From Chitinophaga pinensis (GTDB lineage Bacteria; Bacteroidota; Bacteroidia; UKL13-3): a stretch of 6,800 nt of DNA. Both the position numbers and the translations under genes were made by a program. Below, piece after piece: positions 1-6,717 of this stretch (the first letter of the stretch is position 1; each line of letters opens with the position of its first letter). The stretch is from positions 1-6,800 of the forward strand of contig CALPIR020000124.1 in assembly GCA_943323675.2 (NCBI GenBank), written 5' to 3'. The notes under the pieces were generated by a model that saw only the letters and a list, made by a program, of their open reading frames with translations, had not been told where the DNA came from and ran no database searches.

Positions 1-1
1 A

Positions 2-97
2 GCATTTGATAACACCCCACAACAAGATGCCGCTTACACAGAACGTGCTACTCAAATTGCTTTGGAGTGTTTATACATATTTTCTTTGGTGAAATAA
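2..97 (+). CDS. C-terminal fragment of an upstream protein, function unassigned
   Basis: The window opens inside a reading frame that runs 31 codons to TAA at 95-97, followed at once by a second in-frame TAA (98-100). The visible tail includes DNTPQQDAAYTERA and then a hydrophobic, helix-like end, LECLYIFSLVK. The other two + frames are interrupted early in this stretch, so this is the likeliest coding frame, but 31 codons are weak statistical support. The combination of a D-N-T-P turn, an acidic/aromatic stretch and a final amphipathic helix is reminiscent of the C-termini of M28-type zinc aminopeptidases. That resemblance is only an impression and I do not assign it. The N-terminal part, start and promoter lie outside the window. 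No convincing terminator hairpin follows the stop. Confidence 0.6.
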   Translation, partial: AFDNTPQQDAAYTERATQIALECLYIFSLVK

Positions 98-142
98 TAA
101 TTTTCAAAACTTTTAACGCAGAGGTTACCAGAAGGTCTGAAG

Positions 143-250
143 GAGGTTTTTCGCAAAATTGCACTCAAAGAAAACTCAGAAATACACAGCAGTTTCCTCG
201 CGGAAGAATCAGCCTATTCGAGTGAGCTTTGGGTTGGTGTTGCGTGAGCG
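143..250 (+). repeat. Degenerate dispersed repeat, copy A (+ orientation)
   Basis: Read on the + strand this segment has, in order: GAGGTTTTTCGCAA (144-157), GCGGAAGAATCAGC (200-213), ATTCGAGTGAG (216-226), TTTGGGTTGG (228-237), and TTGCGTGAGCG (240-250). The same blocks in the same order, with substitutions and gaps, appear on the - strand at 394-467 (copy B). Such patchy, ordered similarity between two non-coding segments suggests decayed members of one repeat family. The boundaries are approximate, and no terminal inverted repeats or target-site duplications are visible. Confidence 0.4.
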
Positions 251-296
251 CTAGTATAGAGAAAAGGATATTAGAACAATATAAACCTTAACAATC

Positions 297-330
297 CGCT
301 TTTAGCTCCGCTGAACTTCGTTTCAAACTC
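297..330 (-). repeat. Degenerate dispersed repeat, copy C (partial, - orientation)
   Basis: On the - strand this reads GAGTTTGA, then AACGAAGTTCAGCGGAGC, then AAAAGCG. It aligns with the end of copy B (GAGTTTGA, GTTCGCAGAGC, AACGCC) if about four extra bases are allowed. The + strand word TCAAACTC is identical in both copies (323-330 and 412-419). It appears to be a truncated third copy in the same orientation as copy B. Because the match is short, chance or simple compositional similarity remains possible. Confidence 0.3.
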
Positions 331-393
331 AAAGTGGCTGTTACTTTCAAACATTAATTAACTTGTTTAAGTTAAACCCTCCCCAATTAAGCA

Positions 394-467
394 GGCGTTG
401 CTCTGCGAACCTCAAACTCTCGAATCGACCATGCTCAAATCTTCGCAAGACGTTGCAAAAAACCTCA
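394..467 (-). repeat. Degenerate dispersed repeat, copy B (- orientation)
   Basis: On the - strand this segment reads GAGGTTTTTTGCAA, then TTGCGAAGATTTGAGC, then ATTCGAGAGTTTGAGG, then TTCGCAGAGCAACGCC. These blocks parallel copy A (143-250) in the same order but opposite orientation, so A and B form a loose inverted pair about 140 bases apart. Copy B is shorter: copy A has extra sequence between its first and second blocks. The outer limits are uncertain. Confidence 0.4.
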
Positions 468-570
468 GCGTTTAACCTCTCAATTGCCCAAAAGCTTGTC
501 ACCTCACATCCTGTAAAACAGCTATTTATAACTGCCATTAAAATAGTGGGAATTATGTGCAATAATCAAC

Positions 571-600
571 TTCACTAGTTGGGTAATTAATATACCTTTG
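571..600 (+). promoter_or_regulatory. purL promoter, Bacteroidota sigma-A type
   Basis: TACCTTTG at 593-600 matches the Bacteroidota -7 consensus TAnnTTTG exactly, and it is the only exact match I found between 98 and 636. The -33 box, normally TTG about 19 bases upstream, is weak: TTC at 571-573 has the right spacing, while TTG at 579-581 is too close. Transcription would begin near 605-607 and give an A/C-rich leader of about 30 bases without a Shine-Dalgarno sequence, which is usual for this phylum. No operator or riboswitch is evident. Confidence 0.65.
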
Positions 601-636
601 CACTTTCAAAAACATCCATCAAAACAACTACATAAA

Positions 637-3600
637 ATGATTCATTTTTTTGTAAATCCAAACAACACTTTTTTTGCAGTTCAGGCTCAAGGTGAAATTT
701 TAATCGAGGATATTCAGAAACTAAATTGGCTTTTTGGCGGTGCCCACAAATTGAACGAATCGGTATTAACCGATTTTTTTGTTGGTCCGCGTGCCGCAAT
801 GGTTACACCCTGGAGCACCAATGCCGTTGAAATTACTCAAAACATGGGCATTAACGGCATTAATAGGATTGAGGAATTTGAGAAAGTAACAGTAGATTTT
901 ACGGACTTTGATCCCATGTTGTCTCAAAAATACACCGAATTAAATCAAAATATCTATAGCATAAACATCAAACCCGAACCAATTTTAGATATTACAGATA
1001 TAGATGCTTACAACAAATCGGAAGGTTTGGCTTTAAGTAGCGAAGAGGTAAATTATTTAAATAACCTAGCCGTTAAAATTGGCCGTAAACTTACCGACTC
1101 AGAAATATTTGCCTTTTCGCAAGCCAATTCAGAGCATTGCCGCCACAAAATTTTTAATGGCACATTTGTTATTGATGGTTTAGAAAAACCGACTTCCTTA
1201 TTCAAGCTTATTAAAAAAACATCAGAAACAAACCCTAACGAAATAGTTTCTGCATATAAAGACAATGTGGCCTTTTTAAAAGGTCCGAAGGTTATACAAT
1301 TTGCACCTAAAAGCGCTGACAAGCCTGACTTTTACCAAGAAAAAGAATTTGATTCGGTGCTATCACTAAAAGCTGAAACGCATAATTTCCCCACAACTGT
1401 TGAACCTTTCAACGGAGCAGCAACGGGTTCGGGAGGAGAGATTCGCGATCGTTTAGCAGGTGGACAAGGCTCATTACCATTGGCAGGAACTGCAGTATAC
1501 ATGACTTCATACTCGCGTCTAGAAAACGGAAGAGCATGGGAAGCAGGTATGGCCGAAAGGCCTTGGTTGTACCAAACGCCAACGGACATTTTAATCAAAG
1601 CATCAAATGGTGCGTCTGATTTTGGAAACAAGTTCGGCCAGCCTTTAATTACAGGCTCAGTTCTTACTTTCGAACATCATGAAAATAACCGTAAAATTGG
1701 ATACGACAAAGTAATTATGCAGGCCGGTGGCATTGGTTATGGCAAGTTAAATCAGGCCATAAAACAAACGCCAAAAGCTGGTGATAAAATTGTGATTTTA
1801 GGTGGCGAAAACTACCGAATAGGCATGGGTGGAGCTGCGGTTTCATCAGCTGATACTGGAGCGTTGGGTTCTGGCATAGAGTTAAATGCCATTCAACGTT
1901 CAAACCCCGAAATGCAAAAACGTGCAGCCAATGCCATTAGAGGTTTAGTTGAAAGTGATCATAACCCCATTGTATCTATTCACGATCATGGTGCAGGTGG
2001 ACATTTAAACTGTTTATCGGAATTAGTAGAAGCCACAGGTGGTTTGATTGATTTGGATAAATTGCCTGTGGGTGATCCAACCTTATCAGCCAAAGAAATT
2101 ATTGGCAACGAATCGCAAGAAAGAATGGGCTTGGTGATTGGTGAAAAAGATATAGAAACCTTACAGCGTATTGCCGATCGTGAGCGTTCGCCAATGTATG
2201 CAGTGGGTGATGTAACCAACGACCATCGTTTTACTTTCCAATCAAAAACTACAGGCGAAAAACCTATGGATTATGCCTTGGAAGATTTTTTTGGTAGCTC
2301 GCCTAAAACCATCATGACGGATAAAACCGTTAATATCAATTATGCTGATTTAACTTACTCAACCAAACTTATACCAACCTACTTAAACCAGGTATTGCAG
2401 TTAGAAGCTGTGGCTTGTAAAGATTGGTTAACCAATAAAGTGGATCGTTGCGTAGGTGGACGTGTAGCTAAACAACAATGTGTTGGTCCATTGCAATTGC
2501 CATTAAATAATGTGGGCGTAATGGCCTTAGATTTTAAAGGCAAAGAAGGCATTGCAACTACCATAGGTCATTCACCTGTTTCAGCTTTAATTGATCCTGT
2601 TGCAGCATCACGCACTGCCATTGCCGAGTCTTTATCAAACATAGTTTGGGCTCCATTAAAAGATGGTTTACGCTCGGTTTCATTATCGGCAAATTGGATG
2701 TGGCCATGTAAAAACGAGGGTGAGGACGCACGTTTATATGAAGCAGTTAAAAGTTGTTCTGATTTTGCCATCGAATTAGGAATCAATATTCCAACCGGAA
2801 AAGATTCTTTATCGATGAAACAAAAATACCCGAACGATGAAGTAATTGCTCCCGGTACAGTTATCATATCTGCAGGAGGAAATTGCAACAACATCACACA
2901 AGTGGTTGAGCCAGTTTTAAGACGTTCCGAAGGAGTCGGGAGCGGTAATATATACTACATCAACTTATCTCAAGATACCTTTAAATTAGGTGGTTCATCA
3001 TTTGCACAAATTTTAAATAAAGTAGGTACTGAAGTTCCAACCATAACCAATGCCGAATACTTTAAAAACGCATTTAACACATTACAAGAGTTAATTAAAG
3101 CCGGCAAAATTAAAGCTGGACATGATGTGGGTAGTGGAGGTTTAATTACCACCTTATTAGAAATGTGTTTTGCTGATGTAAACCTTGGTGCTAATTTTGA
3201 CCTATCGGCTTTAAAAGAAAATGATACAGTAAAAGTTTTATTTAACGAAAATATTGCTGTGGTATTCCAAGCCGATGATAGTGTTGAGGCAGAGTTCACA
3301 AAAAATGGAATTGAAGTATTTAACATAGGAAGTGTTGTTGAAGGCAATACTGTTACTATTAAAAACAATGCCGATGTATTTAATTTTGATGTTTCCGCAA
3401 CACGCGATACTTGGTTCAAAACATCATTCTTATTAGATTCAAAACAAACTAAAAACGAACAAGCACAAGCTCGTTTTGACAACTACAAAAATCAACCATT
3501 ACAGTTTATATTACCTGCACATTTTACAGGCAAAAAACCAAGTGTTGATGCTACTAAACCTCGTCCTAAAGCAGCGATTATACGCGAAAAAGGAAGTAAC

Positions 3601-4308
3601 TCAGAACGTGAAATGGCTAACGCCATGTACCTAGCAGGTTTTGATGTAAAGGATGTACACATGACTGATTTGATTTCGGGAAGAGAAACCTTAGAAGATA
3701 TTCAGTTTATTGGTGCTGTAGGTGGATTCTCAAACTCGGATGTATTGGGTTCGGCTAAAGGCTGGGCAGGTGCATTTTTGTATAACGAAAAAGCCAATAC
3801 GGCATTAAAGAATTTCTTTAAACGTGAAGACACTTTATCAGTTGGTATTTGCAACGGCTGCCAATTGTTAATGGAATTGGAGTTAATTAACCCTGAGCAT
3901 GAAATACACGGTAAAATGCACCACAATGTTTCGCAAAAACACGAGAGCATTTTTACCTCAGTAAAAGTTCAGAAAAATAACTCGGTAATGCTTTCCACTC
4001 TAGAAGGTACAACTTTAGGTGTTTGGGTATCGCATGGTGAAGGTAAATTTAACTTGCCTTATGCAGAAGAGCAATACAATATTGTAGCTAAATATGGTTA
4101 CGAAAGTTACCCTTCAAACCCTAATGGTTCTGACTTTAACACGGCCATGATGTGTGACAAAACAGGCAGACATTTGGTGATGATGCCACACATTGAGCGC
4201 AGCACTTTCCCATGGAATTGGGCGCATTACCCTGAACGTAAGGATGAAGTTTCTCCTTGGATTGAAGCATTTGTAAATGCACGATTGTGGATTGAGCATA
4301 AGAAATAA
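637..4308 (+). CDS. purL: Phosphoribosylformylglycinamidine synthase, fused large form
   Basis: FGAM synthetase carries out step 4 of de novo purine synthesis in the cytoplasm: FGAR + glutamine + ATP gives FGAM + glutamate + ADP + Pi. At 1223 aa it is the single-chain form with synthetase and glutaminase fused, unlike the PurL/PurQ/PurS complex. Order seen: a PurS-like N-terminal domain (about 1-150) with PWSTNAVEITQNMG; a linker with ANSEHCRHK (163-171); a first AIRS-type half with KAETHNFPT (245-253), AATGSGGEIRDR (261-272) and HDHGAGGH (449-456); a second half with TGKDSLSMK (720-728) and GHDVGSGG (828-835); and a class I glutamine amidotransferase domain from about 977. The triad is intact: Cys1072 in GICNGC, His1185 and Glu1187 in MMPHIERS. 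The frame is open upstream to a TTG at 598, but that codon lies in the promoter -7 box, so ATG 637 (MIHFFVNPNN) is the better start. No frameshift or missing motif is visible. It appears monocistronic, with its own promoter and terminator. Confidence 0.97.
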   Translation: MIHFFVNPNNTFFAVQAQGEILIEDIQKLNWLFGGAHKLNESVLTDFFVGPRAAMVTPWSTNAVEITQNMGINGINRIEEFEKVTVDFTDFDPMLSQKYTELNQNIYSINIKPEPILDITDIDAYNKSEGLALSSEEVNYLNNLAVKIGRKLTDSEIFAFSQANSEHCRHKIFNGTFVIDGLEKPTSLFKLIKKTSETNPNEIVSAYKDNVAFLKGPKVIQFAPKSADKPDFYQEKEFDSVLSLKAETHNFPTTVEPFNGAATGSGGEIRDRLAGGQGSLPLAGTAVYMTSYSRLENGRAWEAGMAERPWLYQTPTDILIKASNGASDFGNKFGQPLITGSVLTFEHHENNRKIGYDKVIMQAGGIGYGKLNQAIKQTPKAGDKIVILGGENYRIGMGGAAVSSADTGALGSGIELNAIQRSNPEMQKRAANAIRGLVESDHNPIVSIHDHGAGGHLNCLSELVEATGGLIDLDKLPVGDPTLSAKEIIGNESQERMGLVIGEKDIETLQRIADRERSPMYAVGDVTNDHRFTFQSKTTGEKPMDYALEDFFGSSPKTIMTDKTVNINYADLTYSTKLIPTYLNQVLQLEAVACKDWLTNKVDRCVGGRVAKQQCVGPLQLPLNNVGVMALDFKGKEGIATTIGHSPVSALIDPVAASRTAIAESLSNIVWAPLKDGLRSVSLSANWMWPCKNEGEDARLYEAVKSCSDFAIELGINIPTGKDSLSMKQKYPNDEVIAPGTVIISAGGNCNNITQVVEPVLRRSEGVGSGNIYYINLSQDTFKLGGSSFAQILNKVGTEVPTITNAEYFKNAFNTLQELIKAGKIKAGHDVGSGGLITTLLEMCFADVNLGANFDLSALKENDTVKVLFNENIAVVFQADDSVEAEFTKNGIEVFNIGSVVEGNTVTIKNNADVFNFDVSATRDTWFKTSFLLDSKQTKNEQAQARFDNYKNQPLQFILPAHFTGKKPSVDATKPRPKAAIIREKGSNSEREMANAMYLAGFDVKDVHMTDLISGRETLEDIQFIGAVGGFSNSDVLGSAKGWAGAFLYNEKANTALKNFFKREDTLSVGICNGCQLLMELELINPEHEIHGKMHHNVSQKHESIFTSVKVQKNNSVMLSTLEGTTLGVWVSHGEGKFNLPYAEEQYNIVAKYGYESYPSNPNGSDFNTAMMCDKTGRHLVMMPHIERSTFPWNWAHYPERKDEVSPWIEAFVNARLWIEHKK

Positions 4309-4314
4309 TGGAGG

Positions 4315-4348
4315 AAGAAAGGTTCGGATTTAATGCCGAACCTTTCTT
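4315..4348 (+). terminator. Intrinsic terminator after purL
   Basis: A perfect 13-bp stem, AAGAAAGGTTCGG (4315-4327) pairing with CCGAACCTTTCTT (4336-4348), encloses an 8-base loop. It starts 6 bases after the purL stop. The descending arm supplies a T-rich 3' side (CTTTCTT), with no longer T run beyond it, so it may act by a strong hairpin more than by a classical U tract. Confidence 0.8.
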
Positions 4349-4389
4349 ATCTCATTAAGAATTCACATCCTTTTATTAAACATATAATT

Positions 4390-4397
4390 TAACTTTC
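4390..4397 (+). promoter_or_regulatory. Possible -7 element before the small membrane ORF
   Basis: TAACTTTC matches seven of the eight positions constrained or allowed by TAnnTTTG (final G replaced by C). It lies 8 bases before the ATG of the 35-aa ORF. No TTG box is present at the expected distance upstream. In AT-rich DNA this level of match is common by chance. Confidence 0.25.
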
Positions 4398-4405
4398 TTC
4401 GTAAT

Positions 4406-4513
4406 ATGTTAATGCATAATATCATGTTTGCCATAGTATTATTACTACTCATCGGTGGTATGGGTTGGGTTATTTACAAACTAGAGTTTAAACAACGTAA
4501 AAAGAATAACTAG
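4406..4513 (+). CDS. Possible small single-pass membrane protein, 35 aa
   Basis: ATG 4406 opens a 35-codon frame ending in TAG at 4511-4513. The product begins MLMHNIMFAIVLLLLIGG, so one hydrophobic segment spans about residues 6-24. It is followed by a short basic tail, KLEFKQRKKNN. By the positive-inside rule the C-terminus would face the cytoplasm. Alternative starts exist at Met3 (4412) and Met7 (4424). The ORF sits alone between the purL terminator and the ureohydrolase gene, 71 bases before the latter, with no terminator hairpin between them, so the two could be cotranscribed. I recognise no family; the sequence does not resemble CcoS. Favouring a real gene are the compact hydrophobic segment followed by a clean basic end. 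Against it are the small size, the lack of a Shine-Dalgarno sequence and only a partial -7 match upstream. Confidence 0.4.
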   Translation: MLMHNIMFAIVLLLLIGGMGWVIYKLEFKQRKKNN

Positions 4514-4567
4514 TTCTGTCTTGTTATATTCCCTAAAAACTTAACATAGAATAATGTTTTTAAGCCA

Positions 4568-4575
4568 TATTTTCG
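4568..4575 (+). promoter_or_regulatory. Possible -7 element before the ureohydrolase gene
   Basis: TATTTTCG differs from TAnnTTTG at one position and ends 9 bases before the ATG at 4585. If used, the transcript would start within a few bases of the start codon and be nearly leaderless. No TTG is present at the usual upstream spacing, and TTG at 4521-4523 is too far away. Readthrough from the small ORF upstream is an alternative. Confidence 0.3.
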
Positions 4576-4584
4576 CCTTTAGTT

Positions 4585-5643
4585 ATGAGTAAAGAAAACA
4601 AAATAGCACAATTTAACCCCAACGATATTGGGAGTGCCGATAACAATATTTTTGGTTTACCATTTGAACCAGCTGATGCATCATTGGTAATCATTCCTGT
4701 GCCATGGGAAGTTACGGTATCATATAGTGCAGGTACTGCTGATGGTCCGGCTGCGGTATATGACGCATCATACCAAGTAGATTTATACGACCCATTTGTG
4801 GAAGATGCTTGGAAGCTCGGCATTGCTATGCAACCGGTAAGCAAAAAGATAAAATCAACCAGCAATAAGTTGCGTAAAAAAGCCGAGAAGTATATTGACA
4901 TGTATGCTGAAGGTAAATCTGCAGAGAAAAATGCAAGCATGAAATCCATTAAAAACGAGGTGGACGAGGCATGTAAAGACCTAAATAAATGGGTTAAAAA
5001 AGAAGCCTTAAAACAAATGGATAAAGGGAAAATTGTTGCGCTTTTAGGTGGCGACCACAGCACACCGCTTGGATTAATGCAAGCTTTAGCAGAGAAACAC
5101 GAGAGTTATGGTATTTTACAAATTGATGCACATGCTGATTTACGTGATGCTTACGAAGGTTTTGAATTTTCACATGCTTCCATTATGTTTAATGCGTTAA
5201 AAATTGAGCAAGTAAGTAAGTTGGTGCAAGTGGGTATCAGAGATTATTGCCAAGATGAAAAAGACATTATTGATTCATCAAAACGTGTGGAAACATTTTT
5301 TGACAGTGACATCAAAACACAACAATACGAAGGTAAATCGTGGACCAAAATATGTGATGACATTATAGGCTCATTGCCGAAAAAAGTATATTTAAGTATT
5401 GATATTGATGGCTTAGATCCAAAACTTTGTCCGAATACAGGTACTCCGGTTCCGGGTGGTTTTGAATTTGAACAAGTGGTTTACTTAATTAAAAAAATGG
5501 TGGAAGCTAAAAAGCAAATCATAGCATTTGATATAAACGAAGTAGCTCCAGGTAAAGATGAATGGGATGCCAATGTAGGCGCTCGTTTATTATATAAAGT
5601 AAGTAACATGTGTTTGTTATCTAATGGGGTAAAAGCTACTTAA
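4585..5643 (+). CDS. Agmatinase/arginase-family ureohydrolase (SpeB-like)
   Basis: This is a 352-aa dinuclear manganese ureohydrolase; the family hydrolyses guanidino groups to release urea, or formamide in HutG. Metal-binding motifs are complete: GGDHS with His158; DAHAD with Asp181, His183 and Asp185; SHAS at 196-199; and SIDIDGLDP with Asp273 and Asp275. The substrate-side GTPVPGG (286-292) and Glu319 in FDINEVAP are also present. The N-terminal SAGTADGPAAVYDASYQVDLYD block is agmatinase-like. The chain is longer than typical agmatinases (about 300 aa), mostly through a lysine-rich, helical-looking stretch at about 90-150, before GGDHS. The substrate cannot be fixed from sequence: agmatine (polyamine route) is the first guess, while arginine, guanidinobutyrate, guanidine or formiminoglutamate remain possible. 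No arginine decarboxylase or histidine-degradation gene is in the window. ATG 4585 is the first start in frame with good N-terminal similarity. A terminator follows 20 bases after the stop. Confidence 0.9.
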   Translation: MSKENKIAQFNPNDIGSADNNIFGLPFEPADASLVIIPVPWEVTVSYSAGTADGPAAVYDASYQVDLYDPFVEDAWKLGIAMQPVSKKIKSTSNKLRKKAEKYIDMYAEGKSAEKNASMKSIKNEVDEACKDLNKWVKKEALKQMDKGKIVALLGGDHSTPLGLMQALAEKHESYGILQIDAHADLRDAYEGFEFSHASIMFNALKIEQVSKLVQVGIRDYCQDEKDIIDSSKRVETFFDSDIKTQQYEGKSWTKICDDIIGSLPKKVYLSIDIDGLDPKLCPNTGTPVPGGFEFEQVVYLIKKMVEAKKQIIAFDINEVAPGKDEWDANVGARLLYKVSNMCLLSNGVKAT

Positions 5644-5663
5644 AACATAAAATAAAATAATTT

Positions 5664-5694
5664 AAACGGATGATACGATTAGTATCATCCGTTT
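5664..5694 (+). terminator. Intrinsic terminator after the ureohydrolase gene
   Basis: AAACGGATGATAC (5664-5676) pairs perfectly with GTATCATCCGTTT (5682-5694) across the 5-base loop GATTA. The 13-bp stem is preceded by A-rich sequence and runs into TTTT (5692-5695), as expected for a rho-independent terminator. The A/T-rich flanks could also let it work from the opposite strand, although no - strand gene faces it. Confidence 0.88.
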
Positions 5695-5904
5695 TCTACT
5701 ACTGGTGGTTTGTTAAATTTAAGAATTACAGGTCAACCCAAAAGTAAATTGAAACCATTGGAGACGTATCAGATAGCAACAGCATGCTCTTTTATTAATC
5801 TTAATAAGACTTGTTGATGCTTGTGATGCGAGAATCATGAATTATTATCGAGTACAACAGTAACATCTATCATCCTCATAAAAACTTTTTCCTGTTTTAT
5901 TTCT

Positions 5905-5912
5905 TATATTTA
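5905..5912 (+). promoter_or_regulatory. Possible -7 element before the lipoprotein gene
   Basis: TATATTTA matches TAnnTTTG except for the final base and ends 19 bases before the ATG at 5932, a plausible leader length. No TTG is found at the expected -33 position (near 5883), only a T run. The rest of the gap from 5696 contains no gene-sized ORF on either strand. A strong terminator lies upstream, so a promoter must exist somewhere in this gap. Confidence 0.35.
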
Positions 5913-5931
5913 TACTAACAAATCAAGAAAC

Positions 5932-6717
5932 ATGAATAAATTTATACTTGGCTTATTGGGTTTAACTTTTGCTCTTGGTCTTTTGCATTCGTCATGTCAA
6001 AAATCATCAAACAAATATTCAGACACTTTAATTTATGAAATGCAATCGTTGCAACGTGTTTATCATAACTGCAACATCGATTCGCCCGATTGTGCTCACA
6101 TATCATATACCTATCCTTTATTTACATCACCGCAACCTTATGCTGATAGTTTAAATAATCTGGTGCTTACAATTTTTGGAGTAACCAAAAGTACAAGCCT
6201 AGAAAAATCGCAACATAATTTTATGGCCGAGTATGAAAAATTCAAAAAAGAGTTTAAAGACAGTGAACAAAGCTGGTATAGCCAAACAAATGTGACTGTA
6301 CCTTTTCAAACAAATAATTTAGTATGTGTTAGTGTTGAGATGGACGATTATACCGGTGGTGCACATGGCATGTATTCTACCATTTACAGTAATTATTATA
6401 AACCTAAAAACGAAATACTCACTCTGCACAAACTATTCTCTGATAGTAACCTTAAAAAGCTATTAAGCATTGCTGAAACAGATTTTAGAACAGCCAATGA
6501 GTTAACCATTAAAGCAAATTTAGATGATGCTGGATACTGGTTTAAGGATAATAAATTTCATTTAAGCGACAATTTTGTACTAACCAATGATGGCGCTACT
6601 TGGCTTTTTAACCCATACGAGGTGGCTTCATACGCACAAGGCACTATAGAATTATCAGTGAGTAAGAAAGAGTTACTTCCTTTGTTGAACCCCACTTACA
6701 CAAACCTTTGGGAATAA
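5932..6717 (+). CDS. Probable lipoprotein with DUF3298 (RsiV-like) C-terminal domain
   Basis: This 261-aa protein begins with a short basic N-terminus, a hydrophobic core (FILGLLGLTFALGLL) and Cys22 in LLHSSC. This looks like a lipoprotein signal peptide, so the mature protein would be lipid-anchored in the envelope. The lipobox is imperfect, with His at -3, where Leu/Val/Ile is usual; Bacteroidota tolerate loose lipoboxes. No acidic cluster follows Cys22 (QKSSNK), so a surface-export signal is not evident. The C-terminal half has DUF3298 hallmarks: YTGGAHG (140-146), the L-x-L-x-x-LF stretch after it, and FNPYEVASYAQG (226-237) before a final basic, leucine-rich strand. The N-terminal half (about 30-125) resembles the DUF4163-type partner domain of PdaC/RsiV relatives. 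Cys47 and Cys54 could form a disulfide. RsiV of Bacillus is an anti-sigma factor that senses lysozyme, but this protein has no transmembrane helix leading to a sigma-binding domain and no sigma gene beside it, so that role is not inferred. Confidence 0.85.
   Translation: MNKFILGLLGLTFALGLLHSSCQKSSNKYSDTLIYEMQSLQRVYHNCNIDSPDCAHISYTYPLFTSPQPYADSLNNLVLTIFGVTKSTSLEKSQHNFMAEYEKFKKEFKDSEQSWYSQTNVTVPFQTNNLVCVSVEMDDYTGGAHGMYSTIYSNYYKPKNEILTLHKLFSDSNLKKLLSIAETDFRTANELTIKANLDDAGYWFKDNKFHLSDNFVLTNDGATWLFNPYEVASYAQGTIELSVSKKELLPLLNPTYTNLWE

Larger units (their letters stand above)
98..636. other. Long intergenic region with degenerate repeats and the purL promoter
   Basis: This 539-base stretch has no convincing gene. 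Two open frames of about 71 codons overlap each other on opposite strands (363-578 + and 347-562 -). Neither resembles a known protein, and both run through repeat-like DNA. The region contains three related degenerate segments (143-250 on +, 394-467 on -, 297-330 on -), annotated separately. A 7-bp AT-rich hairpin lies between them, TTAACTT at 358-364 pairing with AAGTTAA at 369-375 across a 4-base loop. The 3' end carries the purL promoter and a short A/C-rich leader. The middle part is less AT-rich and more CG-dinucleotide-rich than the flanking leader, which fits repeat-derived DNA rather than a regulatory leader. Confidence 0.6.

Noticed and set aside
347..578. Overlapping 71-codon ORFs on both strands in the region upstream of purL
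   Set aside because: They overlap almost completely on opposite strands, run through the repeat-like segments, have no recognisable protein features, and the + strand one starts at TTG. They are most likely chance open frames.
598..636. Leader peptide or riboswitch in front of purL
   Set aside because: The predicted leader is about 30 bases, A/C-rich and unstructured, which is far too short for a purine riboswitch.
2970..3482. 170-codon open frame on the - strand inside purL
   Set aside because: It is fully antisense to the second AIRS half of purL, with no independent signals. It is a shadow of the real gene.
4189..4200. PHIER instead of the common PHPER in the PurL glutaminase site
   Set aside because: His1185 and Glu1187 are both kept. 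To my knowledge the position between them varies in Bacteroidota PurL, so this is lineage variation and not loss of function.
4560..5063. 167-codon open frame on the - strand opposite the ureohydrolase gene
   Set aside because: It lies antisense to well-conserved catalytic coding sequence. Its composition (serine- and phenylalanine-rich) is what the complement of this codon usage yields.
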